From Vombatus ursinus (taxonomy: Eukaryota > Chordata > Mammalia > Diprotodontia > Vombatidae): DNA of 64,000 bases. Positions within the stretch are counted from its first letter, which is position 1. Every line of letters begins with the position of its first letter. The notes beneath the pieces were generated by a model. That model was not told the DNA's origin. It saw nothing but the letters and a program-made list of their open reading frames with translations, and ran no database searches. Location of the stretch: contig NW_020954599.1 in assembly GCF_900497805.2 (NCBI RefSeq), positions 41,220,227 to 41,284,226 of the forward strand, written 5' to 3'. Made by a program: the position numbers and the translations under genes. Positions 10,640 to 21,027 of this stretch are shown here, in pieces.

Positions 10640-10745
10640 ATAGGTGTATATATATACATATATACATATATATATTAATATACATATATATACATATATA
10701 TATTAATATACATATATATACATATATATTAATATACATATGTGT
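10640..10745. repeat. AT-rich minisatellite, ~30-bp unit
   Basis: Three to four units of roughly 28-30 bp, each combining ACATATATATACATATATAT with a TTAATAT spacer. Each unit is nearly self-complementary, which explains the overlapping open frames seen on both strands (Ile/Tyr-rich peptides). Not coding. Confidence 0.85.
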
Positions 10746-11349
10746 GTATGTAGTCTTTGGCAAGAATGAGTTGCTAATGTGTCTCATAGCAGTATTAAGT
10801 TTTAGGAGGAAAGGACCTTTTTCACAAAGTCCAAAGAAAATCCCAACTATAACTGAAAAGTCCATCTGGGTCATTTTTACTCACTAACTTTTTTATTTTA
10901 AAATGTGATGTTATTAGCTAAAAACCACTTTTGCTACTGGGAGTTCATGCAGAAGGTAGTTGGTTTTTGTGAATGAGAAGAGTGATGTCATAAAGCCCTC
11001 ACAAGTATACCATGTAAATGTAGCCAACCAGCTTTCCAAGGTCATGGAGGCATCTACAACCCATTTTCTGGACACAAATTGCTTCACTTAACCAAAGGCC
11101 ATGGGGTATGAGAAAACCAGAATAGATTAGCATCCAAAAGAAAAAGAAAAGAAACCCACAGAACTACTGAGTTGTATTTCAGCTAGGTATAATGTATGTC
11201 CCCCCAAACATGATTCTACCTGGGCCCCATTGCTTGTGTTTTAGAAACTTTTATATGATTCTTCCCAGAAACAGCCCAACCCCATTATGTTTAATTAAAC
11301 TTTTAAAAAATCTATTGATTTAAAAGATTTTTTAAAAATCTATTTACAT

Positions 11350-11600
11350 ATTTTTTGTAATAATACTGACATTCATACATTACTTTAAGATTTTCAAAGC
11401 ACTCAGCCTAATTCAACAACTGTTTGTTTAAGACTGTGGGTAAGGCACTACAGTTCTCTAAGTAAGGTACATAATGAAATTATTATCATCTTCATTTTAC
11501 TGATAAGGAAGGGGACATTTAGAATGAATGAATGTATGATTGAAAAAAATAATTTTTTAAGTACTTACTACATAGCAGAAGTTCTCACTCATAGTTACAC
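11350..11600 (-). repeat. MIR-type SINE relic, reverse orientation, diverged
   Basis: ACATTACTTTAAGATTTTCA, then TTATCATCTTCATTTTACTG, then AGTTACACAACAAGGAAG: a degraded reverse MIR. An L2-tail-like piece (TTCAACAACTGTTTGTTTA) is mixed in. Confidence 0.5.
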
Positions 11601-11712
11601 AACAAGGAAGAAGTATCAGAGGTGGAATGAAGACCAGGTCTTCTTCATTCAAAACCAGGGCTCTTTCCATGGCAGCATACTCTACCTCATACTTTTTGCA
11701 CCCCTACCTTGT

Positions 11713-11966
11713 TTGAGGGCAGCTAGGTGGATAGAGTGCCAATCCTGGAGTCAAGAAGGTTCATCCTCCAGAGTTCAAATCTGGCCTCAGACATTTACTA
11801 GCTGTGTGATCCTGGGAAAGTCACTTAACCCTAGCTGCCTCAGTTCCTCATCTGTAAAATGAACTGAAAAGGAAATGGTAACCCACTCCAGTATCTTTGT
11901 TAGGAAAACCCCAAATGGGATCATGAAGAGTTGGACATGACTGAAAAATGACTGAAACAGCAAGAA
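11713..11966 (+). mobile_element. Mar-1-like CORE-SINE
   Basis: Head GGCAGCTAGGTGGATAGAG, CORE TTACTAGCTGTGTGATCCTG, then TCACTTAACCCTAGCTGCC and the tail AGGAAAACCCCAAATGGGAT, ending near GACTGAAACAGCAAG. Full length on the plus strand. Confidence 0.85.
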
Positions 11967-12179
11967 CCAAATTGTTTTTCCTTTTTTTTTTTTTTTAAAT
12001 TCTCTAACTTTCTACATAGATGAATCTTCATCTTGATTGTTTCAATATGTCTCCTAAATATTTTAAATAGTAATGATTATGAAAAGGAGCAATTGTATTT
12101 GAGACCTATACAAGAAAAAAGCTAAAATATTATAGAAAAATTACTTAATAATAAACCCATATTTGCAAGGTGAGTGACT

Positions 12180-12425
12180 GAAATGGAAAAGAGACAGACA
12201 GATGGAAACAGAGAAAGACAGAGGAGAGGGAAGGAAGGAGAAAGACAAAAAGAGAGGGAGGGAGAGGGGTAGGGAAAAGGAGAGGGAGACAGAGACAGAG
12301 AGAGACAGAGAGACAGACAAGAGAGACAGAAACAGAGAGAGAACAGAAAAGAGACTGAGAAAAGAGACAAAGAAAAGAGAGAAAGGAGACAGACATACAT
12401 AAGAAAAGAGGAGAGAGACAGAGAG
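12180..12425. repeat. Purine-rich GA/GACAGA simple repeat
   Basis: About 245 bp almost free of pyrimidines except in GACAGA and GAGACA units. It yields long Lys/Arg/Glu and Ser/Leu/Phe-rich frames on opposite strands in several phases, which is a composition effect. Strand asymmetry of this kind can favour triplex DNA in vitro; that is inference. Confidence 0.92.
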
Positions 12426-12479
12426 CTCTAATTTTTCATTCTTGAGCAAGTGTCTCCAGTCTTTTTTAATTGTGTGGTC

Positions 12480-13710
12480 TTCTTAGGCACCACCATACCT
12501 CCTTTTCAAAGCTCTCCTTGCATCAATGATCAGAGCAAAGACTAAATCCACAGAGCTGGTGCATAGCTATGCAGCTTTTCTAAATGTGGAATTCCAACCC
12601 AAAATCCCAAAGAGGTTGGGCTTTGGTGCAAATGACATTTCAATTTATATCCACTGGCCTGGGACCCACATCTCTGCAATAAAGCCAGAAATAATGGGTC
12701 CAAATGTAGATGAGCCTGAGAAGACCATGATGAAAACACATCAGGGAACAGCCTTGAGACACAGGATTGGCCTGTTGGCACAGCCCACACAGGCAATCTG
12801 CTAGCAGCTAGAAGAGAAGGTCATGCCATATTCTTTACATTACACAATCCACACTTGTGTTTATCTAGGGTGTCAAAAAGGACCAAAGAAAATAACTCAC
12901 TCTGCGGGAAGTCTCAATACCCTCTCTCACAGCATTGGCTCTTCCATTGAGAGTCACATTCATTTTCAGTACCCTTCCCACCTCTTTGCTCCTCCTCCAG
13001 AAGCTCCAGTTGTCCCCTAAAAGATCTAAGCACAAACAGCAGAGGAATGAATTTCCATTATTGCCACTACCCGAAGTATTTTTTTCTAGTATTCTCCATC
13101 TCCCCACCCCCACTTCTGCCCCATCCCTGCCATATACAATCTCAATTACTGATTGGTAAATTTGTAAATTCTCACTCTTTTAAAAAGAGATGGTGATATG
13201 CCTTTCAAATTCAGGGTAACAACTCTGCTTGGAATTTGCCTAATCTGTGTTAGCCAGACCTTGAATTTGACTCTGCTATCTCTATTTGAAATATTTTTAC
13301 TCTGGTATGAAATGGGACAAGCCAGGGGAAGGATGGAGTGAGGAAGGGAATATGTGTATGTTTTGGAGGGCAAGAGGAGTCTTTATCTTCTATAATGTGT
13401 TCCTAAGTAAGTTGTTGATTAAAATTATAGAATTGATCCTCCTGTCAGATATTATTTCTTATTATTTTAGCATACAGAGAGAAAATATGGCTAGATTTCA
13501 GAATTTAAACTGGGTTTCTGCTAGCCATGCAATTCTGATTGTGCAGTATGTTTCATAATCCTGTGAAAACATGTCAGTTAAATAAATTTAGGAATAATAT
13601 TTTTATTCAATGGCATTTAAGAGGCTATATACATGATGGAGATAAACCATCAATGACTTGTTTTGTAATGACATGTCTCATTTCCATTTTTTCCAATTTG
13701 ATTCCTCTTC
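12480..13710. other. Repeat-poor stretch
   Basis: No SINE or LINE that I recognise. Frames of 60-92 codons on both strands are unstructured and overlap each other, so none is called. Confidence 0.4.
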
Positions 13711-13727
13711 CCATAGTCATGTTCATA

Positions 13728-13953
13728 ATTCGTTATTGTTGTTCAGTCATATCCAACTCTTCGTAGAGTTTTCTTGGCCAGGATAGTAGAGTGGTTTGTC
13801 ATTTCCTTCCTCAGCTCATTTTACAGATGATGAAACTGAGGCAAGCAGGGATAAGTGATTTACCTAAGGAGTAAGACCAGATTTGAACTCACTAGGATGA
13901 GTCTTTCTGACTCCAGGCCCAGAGTTCCATCCACCGCCCCACTTAGTTGCCCC
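13728..13953 (-). mobile_element. Mar-1-like CORE-SINE, reverse orientation
   Basis: TTGTTGTTCAGTCATATCCA, then AGAGTTTTCTTGGCCAGGA, then CATTTTACAGATGATGAAAC, then the inverted head CCCCACTTAGTTGCCCC. A perfect 11-bp target duplication, TCATGTTCATA, lies at 13717-13727 and 13954-13964. Confidence 0.9.
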
Positions 13954-13964
13954 TCATGTTCATA

Positions 13965-14985
13965 AAGAGAATGGCTAATTCAATTAATTGCCCTGCCACC
14001 TCTGCATAGATTACTGGTCTAAAAATCACACAAGGTCCTTAATCTCTGAGACTCTCTTTATGACTTGTAAAGCCTAGTTTTTCCTGTCTCCCAAGAGCCA
14101 GCAGATAGTAATGGGTAGCTCTAGGCTAAAAGACATTCCGAAGCTAAGGAGCAGGCAATTGAAAACTAATGAAGGGAGAAAGTCTTGAAGGCTTGTTAGC
14201 CAATCAGCATTCTACAGTCTAATAGGATCCCCTCACTAACAAACGTGAGTGCCTTAGGGCAAAAGAAAAACTGTAAATTAATCCGGGAGCCGTCTCAACT
14301 GTGGGGGCCAAGAAGCAAGCTCAGATCACATCCAAGTAAGATCCATAAGTACAATCACAGATTGGGGCAGGCAAGCCAAACCTTCTACCTGAGAGGTATT
14401 TTAAACTAAATCGTCCTCTTCCTTCCAATTTGCTTGATAACTCAGCCTTTCATTTGGCGAGTGGATATATCTGCTTGCTCCATGGCTGAATGGCCCTTGA
14501 TCCTAACTAGAGAAAGGCTGCTGGGATTCTTAGTTTGTAGGTGGTTCACGTTCCTGGAAGAGACTAGGATTTCATACAATACCTCTGGGAACTTGCCTTT
14601 GTCTTGGCAATGCAGAGAATTAATTCCCAGACCAGCTACAGAATGCCTGAATTTCATATTTTGCCCATAACATTACAGACATACTTTTTTTTCCCCCTTA
14701 AGATAAGTTTTAAAATGTGTCCACACACACTCTAGTATAGCCCTTAAAGTGTGGCTGCTCATGTCAAAGAGCTCATCCCAAATCCACCACTTCAAAGTCT
14801 TACCTGGTCAGTGAAAGGTAGTTGTTTAACAACCGTCCCTTCTCCCACCCGCTATCAACTAGATAAGCTGATATTAATACTCAGATGCTATTCTTCACAC
14901 CAGAGGCCCACAGAGGGCCCAGAGCTGTAGGGAAAGGGTTAAAGTGATTCCAAGGTGAATTACCATGGTAAATTTTTGCCCCTTT
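13965..14985. other. Repeat-poor stretch
   Basis: I see no recognised repeat. Opposed frames at 14434-14670 (78 codons) and 14442-14657 (71 codons) overlap on opposite strands and show no domain or splice context. Confidence 0.4.
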
Positions 14986-14989
14986 ATAT

Positions 14990-15110
14990 TCCTAATTCAA
15001 TTCAACAAACATTTATTGAATACCTGATATCTGCAAGGTACTGCAAGGTACCATTATTATGATAAACATGATAGTCAAGGAACTTATGATATAGTTTCAC
15101 AGAGAGGGGA
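14990..15110 (-). repeat. L2 LINE 3' tail, reverse orientation
   Basis: AATTCAACAAACATTTATTG, then a small GCAAGGTACT duplication at about 15034-15051, then TCAAGGAACTTATGATAT. Confidence 0.6.
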
Positions 15111-15189
15111 TGTGTACATATGAAAACAACAACAACTACTACTATAACAATAATATCTAGCATTTATATAGCACTTTAAGCTTTGCAAG

Positions 15190-15460
15190 CTTTTTTTTGT
15201 TTGTTTGCTTATTCAGCTGTTTTTCAGACATGTTGACTCTTGGTGACCTATTTTGGATTTTCTTGGCAAAGATACTGGAGCGGTTTGCCATTTTCTTCTC
15301 TAGCTCATTTTACAGGTGAGGAACTAAGGTAAACAGGATTAAGTAACTTTCCTAGGGTGACACAGCTAGTAAATGTCTGAGACCAGATTTGAACTCACAA
15401 AGATGAGTCTTTCTGACTCCAGGCCCAGCATTCTATCCGCTGTGCCACCTAGCTGCCCCA
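15190..15460 (-). mobile_element. Mar-1-like CORE-SINE, reverse orientation, inside a MIR
   Basis: Poly-T, TTTTGGATTTTCTTGGCAAA, TTTTACAGGTGAGGAACT, GTGACACAGCTAGTAAATGT and the inverted head GCCACCTAGCTGCCCC. MIR-like sequence flanks both sides (AGCACTTTAAGCTTTGC before 15190). The target duplication was not clear to me. Confidence 0.82.
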
Positions 15461-15504
15461 CAAACACCTTACACGTGTTATTTTATTTGCTCTCTTCTTA
15501 ACCC

Positions 15505-16745
15505 TTTACAATTTACGAAAACTGCTATCCAAAGTTGTTAATGATCTTGGTTGACAAATTCAATCACCTTTTATCAATTCTCATTCTCCTTTACTTTTCT
15601 GCAGCCTTTGACACTGCTGATCACTCCTCCTTGATACTCTCTTCTCTATACATTGTCAGGATATTACTTTCTCCTGATTTTCCTCCTACCTATCTGACTG
15701 CTCCATCTCTGTCTCCTTTGCTGGATCCTCAGATCAGGCCCCCTAACCCTTGGGGTCCCTCAAGGTTCAGGCCTGGGCCTTCTTTCTTCTCCCTCTGCAC
15801 CACTTGATGAGCTCATCTGCTCCTACGGATTTAATTACCATCTTTATGCTAACGATTCTCAATCTACCTATCCTACTCAACTCTCTGCTAATGTCCAAAC
15901 TCACATCTTTAACCACCTTTCAGACATCTCAAACTGGAACATCCAGTAGACATCTTGAACTCATATATGTCCAAAATGGAACTCATTATCTTTCCCCAAA
16001 ACCATCCCCTACTCCTACGTTCCTTATTACTGTAGAGGATAACACCATCCTCCCGGTCCCTCAGGTGTACAACCTGAGCCATCCTGGATTCCTCACTATT
16101 TCTCATACCCCATATCCAATCTGTTGCTAAGGCCTGCAAAATCTCTCAAATACATCTACTTCTTTTCTCTGACACTGCCACCACTCTGTCTCAAGCCTTT
16201 AGCACCTCATGCTTGGACTATTATAATATCTTGCTGGCAGGTCTGCCTAGCTCAAGTCTCTCCCCATTCCAATTCATCCTTCAATGGCTCCCTATTGTCA
16301 CCAGGATCAACTACAACATGCCCTGTCTGGCATTCAGAGCCCTTCATAACCTAGCCTCCTCCCACCTTTCTAGTCTTCTTACACTTTAATTCCCCTATCC
16401 ATACTCTTCAGTCCATTGACACTGATACTGTTCTAGGAATAAGCCACTCCTCGTCTTGGCTCCAGGCATTTTTTCTGACTTATATCTGGCCTCCTTTATA
16501 TCCCAAATAAAATCCCATCTTTTATTGGAAGTCTTACTCAATCTCTCTTAATTTTAGGGTTTTCTCTTTGTTGATATTTTGTCTTTGTCCTGTGCATATC
16601 TTGCTTTTGTTTACATATTGTCTCCCCCATTAGGTTGTAAGCTTCTTGAGGGCAGGGACTATGTTTTGTCTCCTTTTGCATCCCCAGTGCTTAGTACAGA
16701 GCCTAGAACTTGGTAGTGCTTAATAAATATTTATTGATGTATCGC
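15505..16745 (+). mobile_element. L2 LINE relic: reverse transcriptase region to 3' end
   Basis: Translation near 15597 gives FSAAFDTADHSSLIL, the L2/CR1-clade reverse-transcriptase motif (SAAFDTVDH). Further blocks are CAAACTCACATCTTTAACCA, TGGCATTCAGAGCCCTTCAT and GTAAGCTTCTTGAGGGCAGG. The 3' end is GTGCTTAATAAATATTTATT. It is the longest L2 copy in the window and is broken by stops and shifts across frames. Confidence 0.9.
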
Positions 16746-16910
16746 TCATCATAATAATGTTTTAAAGTAGCTTGCTACTATTTCCCACATTTTACAAATA
16801 AGGATACTGAGGCTGAGAGAGGTTAAATGATTTTCCCAGGGTCACAATGCTAGTAGGTGTCAGAGGTATAATTCAAACTCAGATCCTCATCACTCCAAAT
16901 TCCACAATCT
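16745..16910 (-). repeat. MIR SINE relic, reverse orientation
   Basis: TTACAAATAAGGATACTGAG, then TTTTCCCAGGGTCACAATGC, then CAAACTCAGATCCTCATCAC. Confidence 0.75.
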
Positions 16911-16914
16911 ACAT

Positions 16915-17778
16915 ATCTCACACCATATACCAAAACAATGTCAAAATGGATAAATCACTTAGACATAAAGGGTGATATAAGTAAATGAGGGGAGCATGGA
17001 AAAATTTACCTGTCAGATCTAAGGATAAGGGAAGAGTTTATAACCAAACAAGAGACAGAGAGGATCACAAGAAGTAAAATGGATAATTTTACTACATGAA
17101 ATTAAAAAGGTTTGGCATAAACAAAAGTAATGTAGCCAAGACTAAGTAGAGAGCAGGAAACTAGAGGAAAACATTTTACAGCAAGTTTCTCTGATAAAGG
17201 CCTCATTTCTCAAATATATAGGAAACTAAGACAAATTTATAAGCATACAAGCCATTCTCCAGCTGATAAATGACCTAAGGATATAAACAGGAAGTTTTCA
17301 GAAGAAATCAAAGCTATCAATAGTCACGTATAAAAATGCTCTAAATTTCTATTGATCAGAGAAATGTTAATTAAAATAATTCTGAGATACAACCTAATAC
17401 TTATCAGATTGACTGACCTGACAGAAAAGGAAAATGACAAATGTTGGAGAAGATGTGGAAAAATTGAGACACTAATGTACTGTTGGCAGATTTGTGAGCT
17501 GGTCCAACCATTCTGGAGAATAATTTGGGACTATTCCCAAAGAGCTATAAAACTATGCCAACCTTTTGACCCAGCAACACTATTACTAGGTCTGTATCCC
17601 AAAGATATTAAAGAAAAGGAAAAGGGACCTAAATGTACAAAAATATTTATAGCAGCTCTTTTTGTGGTGACAAAGAATTGGATATTGAGGGGACATTGCC
17701 CATCAATTGGGGAATGGCTGAACAAGTTTTGGTGTATGATTGTGGTGGAATACAATTGTGCTAAAACAGTGATAATGA
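16915..17778 (+). mobile_element. L1 LINE ORF2 fragment, truncated at both ends
   Basis: Translation of 17352-17798 gives YCWQICELVQPFWRIIWDYS and QPFDPATLLLGLYPKDIK, the C-terminal part of L1 ORF2. Upstream, CAGCTGATAAATGACCTAAG is also ORF2. Unlike the copy at 4267-4838, it stops before the GATGCTGAGTGAAGTGA block and has no 3' UTR or poly-A. Confidence 0.85.
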
Positions 17779-17789
17779 GTCATGCTCCT

Positions 17790-18040
17790 GGAATTTGAAG
17801 CAAGTAGCACAGCATGGGAACCTGTTGAAAGGCAATGTATTATAGTCTAAATATCATTGACCCAGAAGATCTCATTCTTTATGTGAGCCAACCACCAGTC
17901 CATTCCTTTGAACTACTTGAAGTGCTGTTGGTAACAAGTCTACAACTTATAGTAGCCCATGGCTTTTCCCCATAGCTAGTAAGTTTCAGAGGCAAAATTA
18001 CTGAGGCCAAACCATTGGATTCCATTCACTACACTGCACT
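17790..18040. other. No recognised element
   Basis: Sequence after the abrupt end of the L1 fragment. No repeat or coding signal identified. Confidence 0.35.
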
Positions 18041-18240
18041 ATGCATCATCTTTAACAGGTCTTTAAAGTCTTTGTCTCCAGGTTCAATACTTGCTAACTA
18101 TATGACATTAGGCAATTCACTTTGACACTTAACCTCTGTTTTCTCATATGTTAATTAGGGATAACAATATTTACACTAGTGGTGTCATGAAAAGTGCTTT
18201 AAAAACTTTAAAATGCTATGGAAATGGAAGCTGTTACTGT
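18040..18240 (+). repeat. MIR SINE relic, diverged
   Basis: TTGCTAACTATATGACATTA, then AACCTCTGTTTTCTCATATG, then a TTTAAAACTTTAAAATGCTA tail. Confidence 0.6.
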
Positions 18241-18484
18241 AGCTATGGAGAAAAATATCTAGGTAATCAAACGAGGTGGAATCAGCAACCTAGTAAAGAC
18301 AAAAGAAAAACCAATAAACATTAGCCTTCAAATAGATTCATCTGTTTCCTAGCCTTCCTTTCTTCCTTGGACTTCTTTGCTCACTTTTTCCCCTCTCACT
18401 TTATTATTTCTTTCCCTTTCCCTCCATCAAATATTGTCTAAGTTCTGCTTCTAGAATAAGGTCTGGACACCATTAGCTTAAATT

Positions 18485-18800
18485 TCATTCAATTCAATTA
18501 AACAAAAATGTATTAAGTGTCTATACTGTATTAGGAGCTCAGGAATGCAAAGACCTCAAAACCCAACAAAACAACATAGGCTTTGCCCTTTTAGAGCTTA
18601 CATTCTATTTCGGGGTAGGAATAAGCACATACAAATCCAATTTTCAATAAATCCCAATGTTTTTCTTTCAACCAACTTTTATTAAATTCCTACTGGGCTT
18701 AAGGAAATGTGAAAGGCATTGCGGCTACCAATATGAAAAACTTAATGAGAGTCTGCCTTTGAGAATTTTATGTTCTACTGGGGAGGAAAGAGGAGCATAG
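18485..18800 (-). repeat. Two L2 tails in reverse orientation
   Basis: The first, from about 18488, reads TCAATTAAACAAAAATGTAT, then GCCCTTTTAGAGCTTACATT. The second, from about 18663, reads CAACTTTTATTAAATTCCTA, then TTTGAGAATTTTATGTTCTA. Confidence 0.55.
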
Positions 18801-19790
18801 CTTTGCTCTCCATCTGTACATCCTACATCCACTAAAGGTGTTCAAGTTACAGCAAGGAGGAAACTGTAGCTGAGTACACAGAGTCAATATGAGTCAGGGA
18901 TTTGTAGAAATGTACCTATTTAGAGGCAAAAAAAATAGTACCAGCTGCAGAAATGTTCTCATGGCCCCCCAGGGTACTTTATAAGATACACTATAAACTT
19001 TGGCCTAAAGTAGGAGAATACAACTAATGGTTCATTAGGAGCTGAGTTCTGAAATCCTGCTTAGGGTCTATTTAATCCTAACTTGATAGGAGCAATTTGG
19101 TCTTTCTAACCAGGAGAAGCTAACGTGTTCTCTTCTGAGGATATAGATAATAGTGTTCATTACTTCTTCTACAGTGGCAAGGAAATCAACCTGAAAGTCT
19201 CTAAAGTGCTTTCCATCTAGGGTCTATGGCCAAGTGTTCTAGGCTTCTTTTTTCCTTTTAATTTTACAGACAAAACTTGCATTGACTGTTCCTGACCTCA
19301 GCAAAGGCTTTAAGAATATGAGCCTGTTGTTCCATATACTTTGGAATTTGTATTTGGAACTGTTAGATGATTAACAAGCCCAATTGTCTCTGGGCAAAAA
19401 GGAAGTTCATTTCCTCAAGTGAATTCTTGACAGGCAAGGGTGGTACAGTTTACAATCCTAGTTCTAAACACACATAATTAAATAGATGCTGACAGTCCTT
19501 CTTTTTCAAAGATTAAAAGAACATTTCCTTTAATTTGTCAGCTGTAAGGGAAGATCTATACACCCATGCACTGTTCCCTGGAACCCACTCCCCCACCCCC
19601 AGCTACATCTTCCCTTTGCTTATTCATTGCTTCTTTCTGCCCTTCCTGAAACACTCTCTCTTCAAGTATCTTTCCCATTGCTGTGGGTCAAATTCTTTTT
19701 TCCCCCTGTACTATGGAATTGTTCTATCAAAGCCATGTCAAATTCCATTTCATAGGATTGTAGGTATTTAGAGCTGGAAGGCACCTTAGA
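18800..19790. other. Repeat-poor stretch
   Basis: No recognised interspersed repeat. A 78-codon frame at 19535-19771 is Pro/Phe/Ser-rich, with no domain. Confidence 0.35.
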
Positions 19791-19900
19791 ACTGGCATGC
19801 CTTAATCTAATCAGATGAGATTCAATAGAAATAAATGTGGATGCCTAACCTTTGGGTTTAAAAAAAAAATCAACTTCACAAGTGTGGGACTGGAGAGGGA

Positions 19901-20257
19901 GAAGCTAAATTCAATGGTATAAAAGAGACCTAGGGATATTAAAGACATATGAGCCAAGAAGGGAACATGGAAGCCAAAAAAGCTAATGGGAGCATACCCT
20001 GCCTTAAGAGAAACCTTTCAGTAAGGGCCAGGAATATGACGGGCCCTTTGAACTTCATCCTGGCACTCTACTTTGTCCTGGTCAGACTACATATGGAATA
20101 TTGTTCAGTTCTGGACAGAATGCATTAGGGAAGACATTGATAAGCTGGAGAGCATCTAGAGTAGTCATTCTTAAAGTGTGCATGATCTGAGAACCCCCAG
20201 GGGTCCCCAATACATTTTCAAGGAACCCTAAGTTAGAACTCTTTGCAATAATAATAC
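19901..20257 (+). repeat. Left arm of 357-bp near-perfect inverted repeat
   Basis: This 357-bp stretch equals the reverse complement of 21116-21472 with one substitution and no indel, by my base-by-base comparison. It runs continuously through L3 sequence into the left part of the hAT relic. Those elements continue past its inner end, so this arm looks ancestral. Confidence 0.95.
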
Positions 20258-20374
20258 CAACATGTTTTAATGTATAAATAAAAATAGATAGAATCTATAC
20301 ATTTAAAAACTGAGGGGTCAATACTTTTTAAGAGTGTAAAGGGGTCCTGAGACCCCAAATTTTGAAAACTGCTG
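20162..20374 (+). mobile_element. Non-autonomous hAT (Charlie-like) relic in L3
   Basis: Left end TAGTCATTCTTAAAGTGTG and right end TTTTGAAAACTGCTG are inverted-repeat partners resembling hAT-Charlie termini. The flanks ATCTAGAG (20154-20161) and ATTTAGTG (20375-20382) agree at 6 of 8 positions, consistent with an old 8-bp target duplication. Confidence 0.72.
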
Positions 20375-20526
20375 ATTTAGTGGACAAGCAGTATGATGGA
20401 AAGTCTCAAGATTATGTTATGTGAGGACTAATTGAGGAAAATTAGGATTGTTTAACCGGAAATGAAAAGACTTAGGCAGGGTATGAAAACTCTCTTCAAA
20501 CATTTAAAGGCATGTCAAATGGAAGA

Positions 20527-20779
20527 AATGAACAGCAAGGTGACACAGTGGATAGAGTACCAGGCCTGGAATCAGGAAGACCTGATTCAAATTTGGCCTC
20601 AAACACTTACCAGCCATGCGGCTCTAGGCAAGTCACTTAATCCTGTTTGCCTCAGTTTCCTCATCTATTAAAATGAACTGGAGAAGGAAATGGCAAAACG
20701 CTCCAGTGTCTTTGCCAAGAAAACCCCAAATGGGGTCACAAAAAATTGGACACAACTGAAATGACTGAACAACTATAAC
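20527..20779 (+). mobile_element. Mar-1-like CORE-SINE inside the L3 relic
   Basis: Head GGTGACACAGTGGATAGAGT, CORE, then TTGCCTCAGTTTCCTCATC, the tail CCCCAAATGGGGTCAC and a final ACAACTATAAC. A perfect 10-bp target duplication, AAATGGAAGA, lies at 20517-20526 and 20780-20789. The L3 sequence resumes exactly after it. It sits in the spacer between the inverted-repeat arms. Confidence 0.92.
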
Positions 20780-21027
20780 AAATGGAAGAGGGATTAGGCA
20801 TGTGCAACCTGGCCCCAGAGGACAGAACCAGGAGCATTAATTGCAGCTGCAAAGGAGATTAGATCTAAGGGAAAAAATTTGTAACAATTAGAGAAGTCCA
20901 AAAGTGGAATAAGCTGTTTCCAGAGATGGTATGGATGCCATTCTTCTAGAGGTATTCAAACAAAGGCACTTCAGTGTTGCAATGTAATACAAGTAACGTT
21001 AAACTTTTTGCTCTTAGGATCCCTTTA

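Larger units (their letters stand above)
19800..20990 (+). mobile_element. L3/CR1-clade LINE relic, split by an hAT element and a SINE
   Basis: AGATGAGATTCAATAGAAAT, then TTTGTCCTGGTCAGACTACA, then AACAATTAGAGAAGTCCAAA with TTCTAGAGGTATTCAAACAA give the L3 3' order. An hAT relic (20162-20374) and a SINE (20527-20779) interrupt it. The segment from 19901 is the left arm of the inverted repeat. Confidence 0.85.

Noticed and set aside
10576-10887. Opposed Tyr/Ile-rich open frames of 95-103 codons
   Set aside because: They are produced by the AT minisatellite and have no domain.
12122-12449. Several long Ser/Leu/Phe and Lys/Arg/Glu frames
   Set aside because: They are open in many phases only because the region is a purine-rich simple repeat.
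15535-16354. Frames of 76-126 codons that look like a gene
   Set aside because: The AAFDTADH motif and 3' tail identify an L2 LINE relic.
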